Assembly (NCBI GenBank): GCA_028571685.1
Contig: CM053146.1
Coordinates: 112,567,431-112,631,430, forward strand
Reading direction: 5' to 3'
Source of the DNA: Heterohyrax brucei
Taxonomy: Eukaryota; Chordata; Mammalia; Hyracoidea; Procaviidae
DNA length: 64,000 nucleotides
Part shown: piece by piece, positions 10,701 to 22,700 of the stretch
How positions within the stretch are numbered: the first letter of the stretch is position 1
Layout of the letters: each line of letters opens with the position of its first letter
The notes under the pieces: model-generated
Databases searched by the model: none
What the model was told of the DNA's origin: nothing
Seen by the model: only the letters and a program-made list of their open reading frames with translations
Translations under genes and position numbers: made by a program

Positions 10701-13700
10701 GAAAAATCATACAGAAAAAGAAAATTGCATACCAGTATTACTCATGAACCTAGATGTAAAAATTTTCAACAAAATCCTAGTCAATAGAATTCCACAATGT
10801 ATCAAAAAAATGATTCGTCATGACCAAGTTGGATTCATATCAGGGATGCAAGGCTGGTTCAACAACCGAAAAGTAGCTGGAAGAAGAGTGGTTGAACTGC
10901 AGGGAAGGTCAGAGTTTTGTTGTTACTGGTTTTTGTTTTGTTTTAGTTTGATGGGGGTTAATAGAAATCAGAAGTTTGATGATGTATATTCTAGATATGA
11001 TGGACATTCAAGGAGAGATATTGAGTAGGTGATGAGACATGTAAGTTTTGAGTTTCAGGAAAAAAGCCCCAGCTGGGGATATAAATTTGGGTGTTGTCAT
11101 GGTATAGATGGTGTCTTAAACTAGGAGACTAGTTATGATCAGCCGGGAAGTGTAGATCAGGAGAGAAGGGTCCAGAGACCAAGCTGTAGAACTTGCTGAT
11201 GTTTAAAGGTTGAAAAAGAGCCATGAAGAAGAGAAGGAATGGCTGGATAAATAGAAGGAAACATAGTGTTTTAAGCAGAAGAAAGTACTGTAATCAACTT
11301 TAGTTGATTTAAATGAAGTTAGTTACATTAATCTTAAGAACAGATTCATTATAACGGTGGAGGTAAACACCTAAATGTGTTGGATTCACAGATACCAAGT
11401 GTAGATAACTTCTCAGGGTTTTGAAGTGAAAGAGATTGATGGCTAGAGAGAGAAGTGAGGTCAAGGAAGTTTTTTAAGGTGGGAGAGATTAAATTATGTT
11501 AGCATGCAAATGAGGACTACCAAGTTAAAAGGGGCAAATTGATAGCATAAGAAACAGTAGAGAGAATTGCTAGAACCATTTTCTTGAGTAGGTGGGAGTA
11601 GCGGGGGTCTAGTATGGGTGTGGAAGATAGGGAGAATATTTCATTTTGAGCATAGACAGTTCATAGTAATAGGCAAGGTGACATGTAAGGACACTGATAT
11701 AGGCAGACAGGTGGCGATGATGTGGGTGCATGTCGAAGTTGTCTCCTGATTACGTTTATTACTTTTAGTGAAATAGAAGCAAAATGGTAAATTTGTAGTG
11801 AGTATAAGGAGTCCCTGGGTGATGCAAATGACTGACATGCTTGAATCTTCCCAAAGGTGCTGCAGAAGAAAGTCCTGGCAGTCTGGTTCTGAAAATTCAC
11901 TGAAAACCCTGAAGCACACAGTTCTACTCTTATATAAAAGGAATACCAGGAGTCGGAATCAACTTCACAGCAACTGATGGTGGTGGTAGTGAGGATAAAG
12001 AATAAGAGTGAAATAGTCATCTAGAAGATTAGGATAAGAAATGAACTAGGGAAAGTGTAATTTTCAGGTGGTATACTCAACATTCATGAAGTTAAAGTGA
12101 GACTAGTCAGCATGATTGTTTTTCTGTGGCTTTGTTTTTTTTTCCAGCATTATTCAGCTCTGTAGATACAGGAGTAGAGTTGACAGTTTTGATTTAATCA
12201 AAGCTAGACGTTTAGAGTCACGATATTAGAATAAATGAGAGGGAAAGACAGGAAGCAGTCAGAGATTTGGGTGCTTGGCACTGAAATTCTGGAGGTTTTG
12301 TCTTGTCATACAATAATACCAAGTTCTAGAGTTTGACCATAGGAATGAGTGGTTGAGGTAGCGTAGAGAAGATACAGATTTGGGTAGGGGACAAATGGGA
12401 GATAGGGTCAGGAAAGAGGACAACTTTCTGTAGGAATAAGAGACTGGGCAATTAGAAAGGTCCTAAGGATGAGAGTCCTTGGTTTCTTGTGGTGTCTGGA
12501 GAGTGCAAAAGGTTATTCTGGAAAGATTATTCTGGATGGTCTCACAGCACCTGGTCGTGATATAGCTGTGGTTGTTGGGAAGACTGAAGTTTTCCAGGGT
12601 CTTGCAAGGTACCTACCAATTTTGGGATTCCTGTCATCATTTTAGCTATTTAGGTGCAACAAAGTGCAGGAGCTAATTTCACCTGAAATTCTGGACCCTT
12701 TATTTCTGCTGATTGAAGTGTATGGGTTGGTGTTGGACCCAGAGAACATAGAGTTCTGAGACTCCCTTTTCATGCTTGCTGATAGAGTTACAGAAGCTGG
12801 AATTAGGAGACTAGGGAGTGATTGTACTATGTGTTTGCACAGTGTTATGGTATGTTCACTCTAGTTTATCAGTAGCTTTTTCCAAATATTTCAAAGTTTC
12901 TATTGTAAAACCTCTTGGTAAAGTTGTCCGAACACATCAGTTATGTATTTATTTTCCTGAAGCCATCCTTTGTGCAGCTCTCCATCTCCTTCCTGGGTTA
13001 GTACTGCTACCCTTTGAGTCTGCTGTAACATTGTTTTCCTGTCACTATCACCAGAGGGACTCTTTTTAGCTCCATTGGATACCTTATTTCCTGCATGCCA
13101 AATGCGTCTCCCTGCTCCCTTTCATTTCCTTTATTTGCAGCGTTGCATCATTTTCCATGAGCTTTCTAAGAAAGTGTAGACAAGAAATACATTTTGAGAC
13201 TGCTGTATCGAAAATTTTCTCTATGCTGCCTCACACTTGAATATAGTTTACCAGGTACAAAATTCCAGATTGGAAAAAATTTCCGTTAGAATTATAGAGG
13301 CTACCACCCTTTTCTAGCCACCCTCTCCCCCAACCAGCTTGTTAATTCCTTAATCTGCAATTCTGGGACCTCCTTCCAGAAGAAGAGATGGTCACAGGAA
13401 GGGGGAGGACACCTAAGGGCTGTAAGGGACCAATTGTTAGAAGTCTTGTATCTTTTCTAGTGTTGAGCCTGCCCTTCTGGCTCCTTCAGTGCAAATCAGC
13501 TTGCTTCTCATAGGGATCCTCCTCTGCAGGCCCCCAGGAGAGTCCTTTCAGCTGGGTTAGTTGACCACTCCTCCCCTGTTCTCTTTATCTTTACTGTTTT
13601 GTCCTCTCTTCTTTCTTTCATTTTAGTGGGTTTCAAGAGGAAGAAAAGTAGATTAATGTTACCAACTCACTGTACTGAAAAAGAAATCAGGAATCTTGCT

Positions 13701-16700
13701 TTAGTCATTAGCAATTTAAGCTTAGAAAATAAAAGGTACTTTTTTTTTTTTTTAATGGTGCTGTCTTTTTTTACGCTTGGGATTCTTCCTTTCTCCCACT
13801 ATTTCTAATACTAAACTTGGTAAGTTTTCATTATTAATGAGAGTGTAGGACAAAATTATACATTGTTAGGTTTCACTGTTATCAGTTAAGTGCAAGTTAT
13901 ATATATTATTGCCTAGATACTAATCTCATAGCAGTTAGCAGAAACTGTAAAACTCTTGAACTTAATACCATTCAACCCAGTATTTCTCTTTTAAGGTATC
14001 TCTTTTGCAAGGGGGGTGAAAAGCAAGAGGAAAAAGTTAAAAGTATATAAAGATTTTCGTAGCACTATTTATAATAATGAAAAAAGAAATAACCCAGATG
14101 TTTTACAGTAGTACTATAGTAAAAGGAGCACTTCTGGCAACATGGCAGACTACAGTTTAGCCTTTTAAGTGTTCAAATAAGGACTGATTGATAGGACATT
14201 AAGTAAAAAAGACAGAATGCCAGATAAATAAACTGATTAGTAGTAGTTAAAATATACTGACCACATTCAGAATTGATTCTGTAGTGTAACATTTTAGTAT
14301 ATTTTTTCCATATTTTTCTGCACATAGTTTATTTAAAAATTATTTGGTAAAAGTTTTTTATTATAAAGATAATATGTGCTTATTTTATAATAAAAAATAA
14401 CACCTCTAAAACTATAAACACAGTACAAAAACTGTAAAAGATTAAAATTTCTTAAACATTTCCCCAGTTCATTCTTTAGGGGTTGCCCTTCTAACAATTG
14501 GATATGAATTATATTCTTAAATATGTTATTTTATACCAGACACTTCACTAACTGCGTGACGCTGATGATAATTTACAGAACATAAGTATCACATTGTATT
14601 TTGGTAAAGTCTGTGACTACAAAGAGCATCATTTTCAGGAATGAAAACTATTATAAGCATAGTGTTTTTTTAAAGCTAAGCCAGATGGAAAGGTCAGCAG
14701 TTTAAATCCACTAGGTGCTTCTTGGAAACTATGGGGCAGTCCTATTCTGACCTATAAGATCACTATGTGTTGGACCCGACTCAATGGCACTGGGTAGGGT
14801 TAAGCCAGATGGGACCATATGCAGACTAGAACAAAGAAAAATGTGCTTGATTACAAAGAGAAATGTGCTTGTATTACTTGATACAGAGTGGATACAGATT
14901 TTCAAATACATTATTTTTACATAAAGGAAGAAAAAAATTCTTTCTGTACATAACAAAGAAATCATTTGTTGTGTTTAAACATAGAGATAATTTCGTAGAT
15001 TCAACTAAATTGGAAAGCTGTCTTTTTAAGGCCCTGAAAATGTCTTGGGAAAACACATTTAGCTTATGGGATATATGATAATTCATTGTACTAAAACTGT
15101 TTTTTTTATTTTTCCTTAAGGCTTCCAGACAAGCTGCAGGGATTCCAGGGATTACACCAACTGAAGAAAAGTGAGAAATTGTTTCTTTGTAATCCGGTAG
15201 AGTCAATTCTTCATTTATAGTTTTAAACTAAGCCATATTTTTGGATTACTTGGTTTATTTAATTTCTTTATATATTCTAAATTTACATCTGGGCATACAA
15301 CATAAATGTGATTAAGAATAAAAAGGAAAGCTGTGTAAATCAAAACCTTTAATAGATTTTATTTTTCTTAGCCAAAGAAAGTAGAAAATAGACGAGATTA
15401 AGATAAAAGGTAAAGAAGAAAACAGTTGTCATACCTGATTTGATAATTTTCATCAGCCTGTGAAATCCATTGGTATCTTACAATGGGAAGCTGCAAAAGT
15501 TGGCTCATTTTCAGTTTCTTAATCTAATGTTCTTTGTGTAGCTTTTTTATTTGGTGGTGGAGTGGTTAAGTGCTTGGCTGCTAACCTTAAGGTCAGTAGT
15601 TCAAACCCGCTGGCTGCTCTGTGGAAGAAAGTGGTGGCACTCTGCTTCAGTAAAGATCATAGCCTAGGAAACATTGCTAGGCAGGGTACTTGGTCCTGGA
15701 GGGTTGCTATGAGTCAGAATCAGCTTGACAATAGGGCATTTTTTAGTTTATGATGTCCATTGCTAGAATGAGGGGCTGCAAAAGTTGGACAGTTATCCAG
15801 TTTTGAGTCAGGTGTTCCTTGTGTAGTTTTTTTATTTGGTTTCCAGTGATAATGAACTTTTAAAATATTAGATAAATCCATGTCTAGCTATGAAACTATA
15901 GAAATATAAGGAGAAGACAAATACAATGAAGTTTTGGATTTTGCTGTAATTAAAATTCCTTGTATCTTTGTTTCCTTCTGATGACACAGTTAGTTCAGAG
16001 TCATTGTTGGTCTTCTGATTCTTCCAAGTGAAATTAATTATTTTATCAAATTATGTTTTTTTTTCCAGAGATGGTAATCTTCCAGATATTGTCAACAGTG
16101 GAAGCTTGCATGAGTTCCTGGTTAATTTGCATGACAGATACGGCCCCGTGGCCTCTTTCTGGTTTGGCAGGCACCTTGTCGTTAGTTTGGGCACTGTTGA
16201 TGTATTGAAGCAGCATATCAACCCCAATAAGACATGTAAATATGATTTTCTTTCTAACAATTCATCTTTATCTCTAAAGAATGAATAGCTAATAAATGAG
16301 AACTACACATTGTTCTGTGGGGTCGCTATGAGTCGACATCAACTCTACGGCACTGGGTTACACATTGTTCATAAACAAGAAGGTTGTTTTTGTTCACTGC
16401 TGTAGTGTTGACATTGGTTCTGCATCCTCCTTACAGTTGTCAGTGTGTTTGAGTTCATTATGCAGCCTATTGTGCAAATTCATCTCTTTGAGGGTCTCCC
16501 ATTCCATTATTGGCCCTCCGTGTCACCAAACATGGTGCCTTCTACTGAATGATCCCTTGTATGTCCAAAGGGAACAAGTAAGACAAAGTACTGTTGTGAT
16601 TTATAAGGTTTTTTGGGCTAATTTTCAGAAGTAGATCACCAAGCCTTTCTTCCTAGACTGTCCTAATCTGGACGGCTTGCTGAAACCTGTCCATCATCAG

Positions 16701-19700
16701 TGACACTGGTATTTGAAATACTGGTGGCATAGCATCCAGCATCATAAAAACATGCAAGCCACTGTGACTGAACAACAATTGATGTCCTTAGCATCTAGTA
16801 AATGACTCCTGTATTTCAGTAAAGTAAGAAGGCACTGTGAAAAGATGTAAAAGAGAAATAGGAAAATACCATGTGTGGAAATAAACACACACATAACAAC
16901 ACATAATCGGAAAAATGGAACAGTCTTGTAAAAAAAAAAAAGACAAAATAGGCAGTTCAAGAAAGAAGAATACAAATGGCCAATAAACAAATGAAAGTGC
17001 TTGTAAACTTCCTAAATAATCCAAGAGGTGCAAATAAAAATGAGATTTTTTAATCACTAAAATGTTAACAGTATCTCAGTGTATTGAAGCTTAGGATGAA
17101 TTTTACTTAATGTTTTCTTGTGTTGCTTAAATTGTTTACAATGAGCATGTACTTTTTTTGTGAAAACAATGCTGTCATTAAAGTTTAGAAAGAATGAAGG
17201 GAAAAAAATTTAAATTTAGCTAAATAATTTTAATGGTAATAGTGACTACACAGATGTGTCCTTTTTGCTTTAAAACCAGTGGAATGGATTTGCTGTTGGG
17301 GGTGTTGTTTATCAAAGCTATTGTAGCCATACAGGTGGAAAATTGGTGGAAATATTAATGACTTAAGTGGAATTCTGAGTCAGGATGTTGTATTCTTGCT
17401 GATTTCCGTTGCTTCTTGTGCTGTTTCTTTTAGGAAGAGTAGTTAAGGGAATTGTAAAGAAAATGACCATACTGTCACTTGTGATCAGTTATTTCCCTTG
17501 GTCTCATTATTCTCTTGGATAGGTTTTATTGTTTTTGTTTTTTGTGGGGGAAATGATTATTTTGATTGTTCATTTAGAAATATTCCATTTGTCTGTTTCA
17601 GCGGACCCTTTTGAAACTATGTTGAAGTCACTGTTGAGGTATCAGTCTGGCGGTGGGGATGCAAGTGAAAACCACGTGAGGAAAAAATTACATGAAAATG
17701 GTGTGACTAATTCTCTGCAGAGTAATTTTGCTGTCTTGCTAAAGGTAAGGGAGTAAGTAGTTTGGAATAGAGTTCAGGGCAGTGCAGATAATAGTATACT
17801 TTTTGACTCTTGACATACTTGTCTGATAATTAAAAAAAAAAAATTTGGTAATATTTAAAGTTTTAGATGAAAGTTTACACAGCAAATTAAGTTCCCATTT
17901 AACAGTTATTATACCCTTGTTCTGTGATGTTGGATACAATTTTCATAATGTGTCAGCATTCTCATTTCTCTTCTGTTTGTTCTGTTTACATTGACTGAGC
18001 TTCCCTGCCCCTTCCTGCCTTCTCATCTCTGCTTGTGGGTGGATGTTGACTCTTTGGTGTGGTACAGTTGATGGTTTAAGGGAGCACATATTTTAAAAGC
18101 AAGTCTGTCATTTAGCTGAAAGGAAACCTCAGTTCCAGGGTCAAAGAGTATCTTAGAGTGATAGTCTCAGGGCTGCTTCTGGTCTTTTATCAGTCCACTA
18201 AGTCAGCTCTTTTTTAGAAATTGGAGTATCGTTCTACATTTTTCTCCCATTCTGCCTGTGACCTTCTGTTGTGTCCTGGTCAGAACATTCAGTAACTGGT
18301 AGCCAGACACCTTTTGGTTTCAGATTAAAAGAAGTTGTAGTTTCTGTGGGCTGTTAGTCCTGTGGACTAATTTCCGCTTTGAGTCTCTGGTTTCTTTCAT
18401 TATCTTTTGCTCCAAACAAGTAGAGACTAATGTTGTATCTTAAATGGCCACTTGCGAGCTTTTAAGACCCTGGACCCTACTCTCAGATACTCTTTTCTTA
18501 CTTACCTGTCTAAGCTGATATTTATTTTCCTGAAATTCTAAAACAGGAAAACAAAAAAACAGACAAACAAACACAGAATACACATACCTCCCAAAAGAAA
18601 ACAAAGCAAAAATCCCGAAACCTAGACTTTTGGAATGATGGGAATGGAAAGAACCTGAAGACATTTGCTACATCAGTTGGTTTGTCCTTTGTTTTGGGGC
18701 CAGGCAGTAAGCCAGTGCATCCTACCTGAAATACACTCTGTTGTTAGAGATGCAGATTCCTGGGCCCTTATGCAGACTTACTGAAACAGAATTTCTGGGA
18801 GGGATGACCTGATAGTTTAAAGAAGCTCCCCAAATGATTTACACAGTTTGAAAACAGCAATACTAATCCATACCTGATAATCTCTTTCCTTTTCTTCTTG
18901 AAGATCCTTAGCTGTGCCCTGTGTGCTCTGTGACCATTTTGTGTCCCCCAAGGAGCAGTACAGACCTTCATCCTTAATAAAGTATTACCAGTCCTTCCCA
19001 GACCCTCTGCTTCCATGTACATGTTACTGACTTACACTTTTACTCCATTGTGGTCCAAGAAGATACTTTGTATGATTTCAGTCTCCTTAAATTTACTGAA
19101 ACTTCTGTAGCCTTGAGAAGACTGTGAATTCTGCTGATGCAGGGAGTGTTCTGTAGTTGTCTGTTCTAGTTGGTTTGTTCAGTTACCCTGTTTCATGTTG
19201 ATCTACTAATTTTTCTGTTCATTAGTGAAAGTAGGTATTGTAATCTCTACTTACTGTTGAGGAACTCTTTATTTCTCCCTTCCATTTTGTTAGTATTTGT
19301 TTCATATATTTTGAGGCTCTTGTTGTGTGTGTGTTTCTGGTTGTTATATCTTCTTGATGAACCTGTTATCAATGTATATAACATCCTTCTTTGTCTCTTG
19401 TAACAATTTTGGACTTGTCTATTTTTCCTAGTATTAGTATAGCTACCCCAGCTTTCTTTTGTTCCTGTTTGGGTGGAACATCTATTTCTGTCCTCTTACC
19501 TTGAATCTATTTGTGTCTTTGAATCAAAAATACGTTTCTTGTGGGCAGTTGGATCATGTTTTTTTTTAATCCATCCTAACTGTGCCTTTTAATTAGAGAG
19601 TTTAATCCATTTATATTTAATTTACTAATAAGCAGCAAATAGAGACTTCTGCTATTTTGCTGTCTTTTTTATGTCTTACATCTTTTTTGTTCCTTAGATC

Positions 19701-22700
19701 CTTCACTACTACTTTCTTTTGTGATTGATTTTTCCCTAGTATACCAGTTTGTTTCCCTTGTAATTTCTTTAATTTAAAAATTTTTTCATAGCGACTACTT
19801 TGAATATTACAATTAACATTTTAACTTTATGACAATCAATTTTGAACTAATACCAACTTAGTTTAAAAAATGCCTCAACTCGGCTCCTTTGTAACCCCAT
19901 TGGCCCTTTATATTGTTAATTGTTGTAAGTTATGTCTGTATGTAGTGTGTGCCCATTGATATAACTTTATAATATTTAAGTGTATTTGAAGTCATACAGA
20001 AAAAAAGGGAGAGAGATAAAAGCCAAAAACCCAAACCTGCTGCTGTTGAGTCAATTCTGACTGATATCAAACCTGTGGGACAGGGCAGAACTGCCTTAAT
20101 CAAGTTTCTAGGGAACACCTGGTGGATTTGAACTGCTGGCCTTTTGGTTAGCAGTTGTGTTACTTAACCACTACACCACCAAGGTTTCTGAGAGAGAGAA
20201 AAGGTACTTACGTACATATAACCAGTACTACTGAACAACTCCCTGTAGCTTTTCTCATAGGACAGGCCTGCTAGTGAGGAACTCCTCGGTTTTTGTTTAT
20301 GTCGTAATGTCTTAATTTTTCCTTCATTTTTTGAAGGAATAGTTTTACCAGGTATGGAATTCTTGGTTGATAAGTTTCTTTTTTTTTTCCTTTCTACTTC
20401 CACCGCAACTGCCGCCAATACCCATGCCTTTAATTACTTTCAGCAGAAGCCAGCTTGGAAGCTTCCTATATCTGTGCATAGAATTTAGACAGCTGAGAAG
20501 GTCAAGTCATGTCTTTTTCCTAGAATTGTTTTGAGGCAAAAATTCCATGCTTCTTAAAAAAAATGATGTTTTCTGGAGCAAGCTAACTTTCATATTTGGT
20601 ATGATGAGAGTAGTTTCTCAAATATGTTGTTCCCTTTTAATTGGTGTTTTCCTGTTTTCTTCATACTTCACCCAAGTCTCAAGCAATTCTTTAAAGTGTA
20701 TTTTTAGTTCATTAATTTTAATACTTTGGAATCACTGAGGTTTTGCTTTCCTTTTTCCAAAAATGTCTTATGTTCCATATTCTTCTCGGTAAGTTGGCAT
20801 AAACCTATATAATGCTAACCCTTTTCATTTTGAATATTTTGCACTTCTCAAAATTTAATCCTTTGTACTGTGATGAAAAGTCCGTGGAGTTCTTTATGGT
20901 TCTATACATCTATAGGATATCATCTTGCTGACCTCTGGCTGGAGGAAGGGGAGTGGACGGAGAGGAGGGGAAAGGAGGCTGTTGGGAGGATGGGACATGT
21001 ATGGAGCAGAGAGGAATAGTGTGCAGTCACCGGACAAGGAGAGCAGTGGAAGCTGCATATAGGTGGGCATGTAAATTTATACATGAATGTACATTTTCAC
21101 TCAGTTATGTTAAATAAAAATTAAAAAAAAAAAAGTCCGTGGAGTTGGTAGGGTAAGTAGTTTAAAATTGAATTCCTGTCATGGGAGGGGCTTTATATAT
21201 GTTAACTTACAAAATCTTTACCCCAGTATGTGAGGTGGGTGTGATTTCTGCATCTCAGCAGCCATACAAGGAAGGCAGGGGTTGTCATTCCCGTTTAACT
21301 GATGAGACTCGTGAACCTCTAAAATTTTGATAAGCAAATTGCCTGAAAATCACATTACTTCTGGGCAGCAGAGCCAGAAGTAAAACCAAGGTTTTCTGAC
21401 ATCAGAGCTTGTCATCTTTTTTTATTTGACACGATTTTAAGTTTGTAAGAGACTTAATAAATATTTGGTGAATGAAGGAATGACAGAGAGGCTCTGAGAA
21501 GTTCCTGTTGTTTGCTGAGGTTTTCTAAGATTTAGCCAGAGTCTCAAATGGTAAGTGATTGTGATTCTCTGTTCTCTTTCAGCTTTCAGAAGAAGTGTTA
21601 GATAAATGGCTCTCCTATCCAGAGTCCCAGCACATTCCCCTCTGCCAGCATATGCTTGGTTTTGCTATGAAGTCTGTTACACAGATGGTGATGGGTAGTA
21701 CCTTTGAAGGTGATCAGGAAGTCATTCACTTCCAGAAGAATCATGGCACGGTAAATCTAGGGATGAATTTAAAATTGTTCTTTTATCACAGTGGGTAGTT
21801 AAATGACGTAGACTTTGTCTCTAATGGAGAAAGTTCAAGATTTTGTGGTACAGGTGTCCCCGACTTTACAAAAGGAAATCTGTTCTGATGAGTCGGTTAT
21901 AAGTCAGTTTTGATGTAAGTTGAGTACCTCTTTTTTTTTTTTAAGTTTTCATTATTGTTGTCTTTTATTATCAGTATCTTTATAAACCTGACCTTTATTT
22001 ATCTTTGGGAGTTAGAAATATTTCATGTAAACTTTGAGACATTTTAATATTACATATATATGTGTTATTCATGACACGATGTACAGAACTTGAATATGTC
22101 ATAAGTCAGGAACTATATGTGTAGACATTTCCATGTTTTGTGCTAAAAAGAACAAAGCAAGCTAAATTAATTGTTGCCTTAAAGAATTTAGTAGTCACTT
22201 TTTTAAAGCAGTTTTTGAAATGTGAAGAATACATGGCAGAAATTTTCTGTCAATACTTACCAAATACAAACGTAATATTAAGAACTTTTCAAATATTTAT
22301 GCAATGATTAATAATTTCTTTTACCTTGATTTTGTTTCAGAATTTTTTAATTACAGTCAATTTTTTTCCTCTGTTGGTTATCATCTTTAAACCTTAGACT
22401 AATTTTTAACCTTTTTTCTGAATCTCAACTAATATTTATCAGTATCTTAGATACTGATGCAGATTCAGAAATTGATTATACTGCCATTTCCTCCTCTCTT
22501 TCCTTTTTCTAGTCCCTCTAAGTAAAAACTCGACGGCACTTGGCTTGGCTAAGTAAAAACTGCCTTTCATTTTCTAGTTGTAATTAATTTGAAGGATGCC
22601 TTGTTTGAAGTCATTAAAATATATTTGTAGCCTATTCTGAGAGACTATGGAGTAAATGATTGTGTCCAAAACCAAACCCAACCAACCAAACCCAACCCAT

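Larger units (their letters stand above)
9351..12600 (+). mobile_element. Long ancient interspersed repeat, class unassigned, carrying nested insertions
   Basis: A purine-rich block with phrases such as TTAAAGGACTTGGCTTTTAC, GGAGATATTGAGTAGG and GGATATAAATTTGGGTGTTG. I recognise these as an old mammalian interspersed repeat but cannot name the family. Similar text recurs at 24190-24640 and 34570-34960. An L1 fragment (10058-10868) and an AfroSINE (11808-11985) are nested in it. No open frame persists and the outer limits are approximate. Confidence 0.4.

Noticed and set aside
10057..11028. A reverse-transcriptase gene
   Set aside because: A fragment of L1 ORF2, broken by stops, by a nested insertion and by truncation at both ends.
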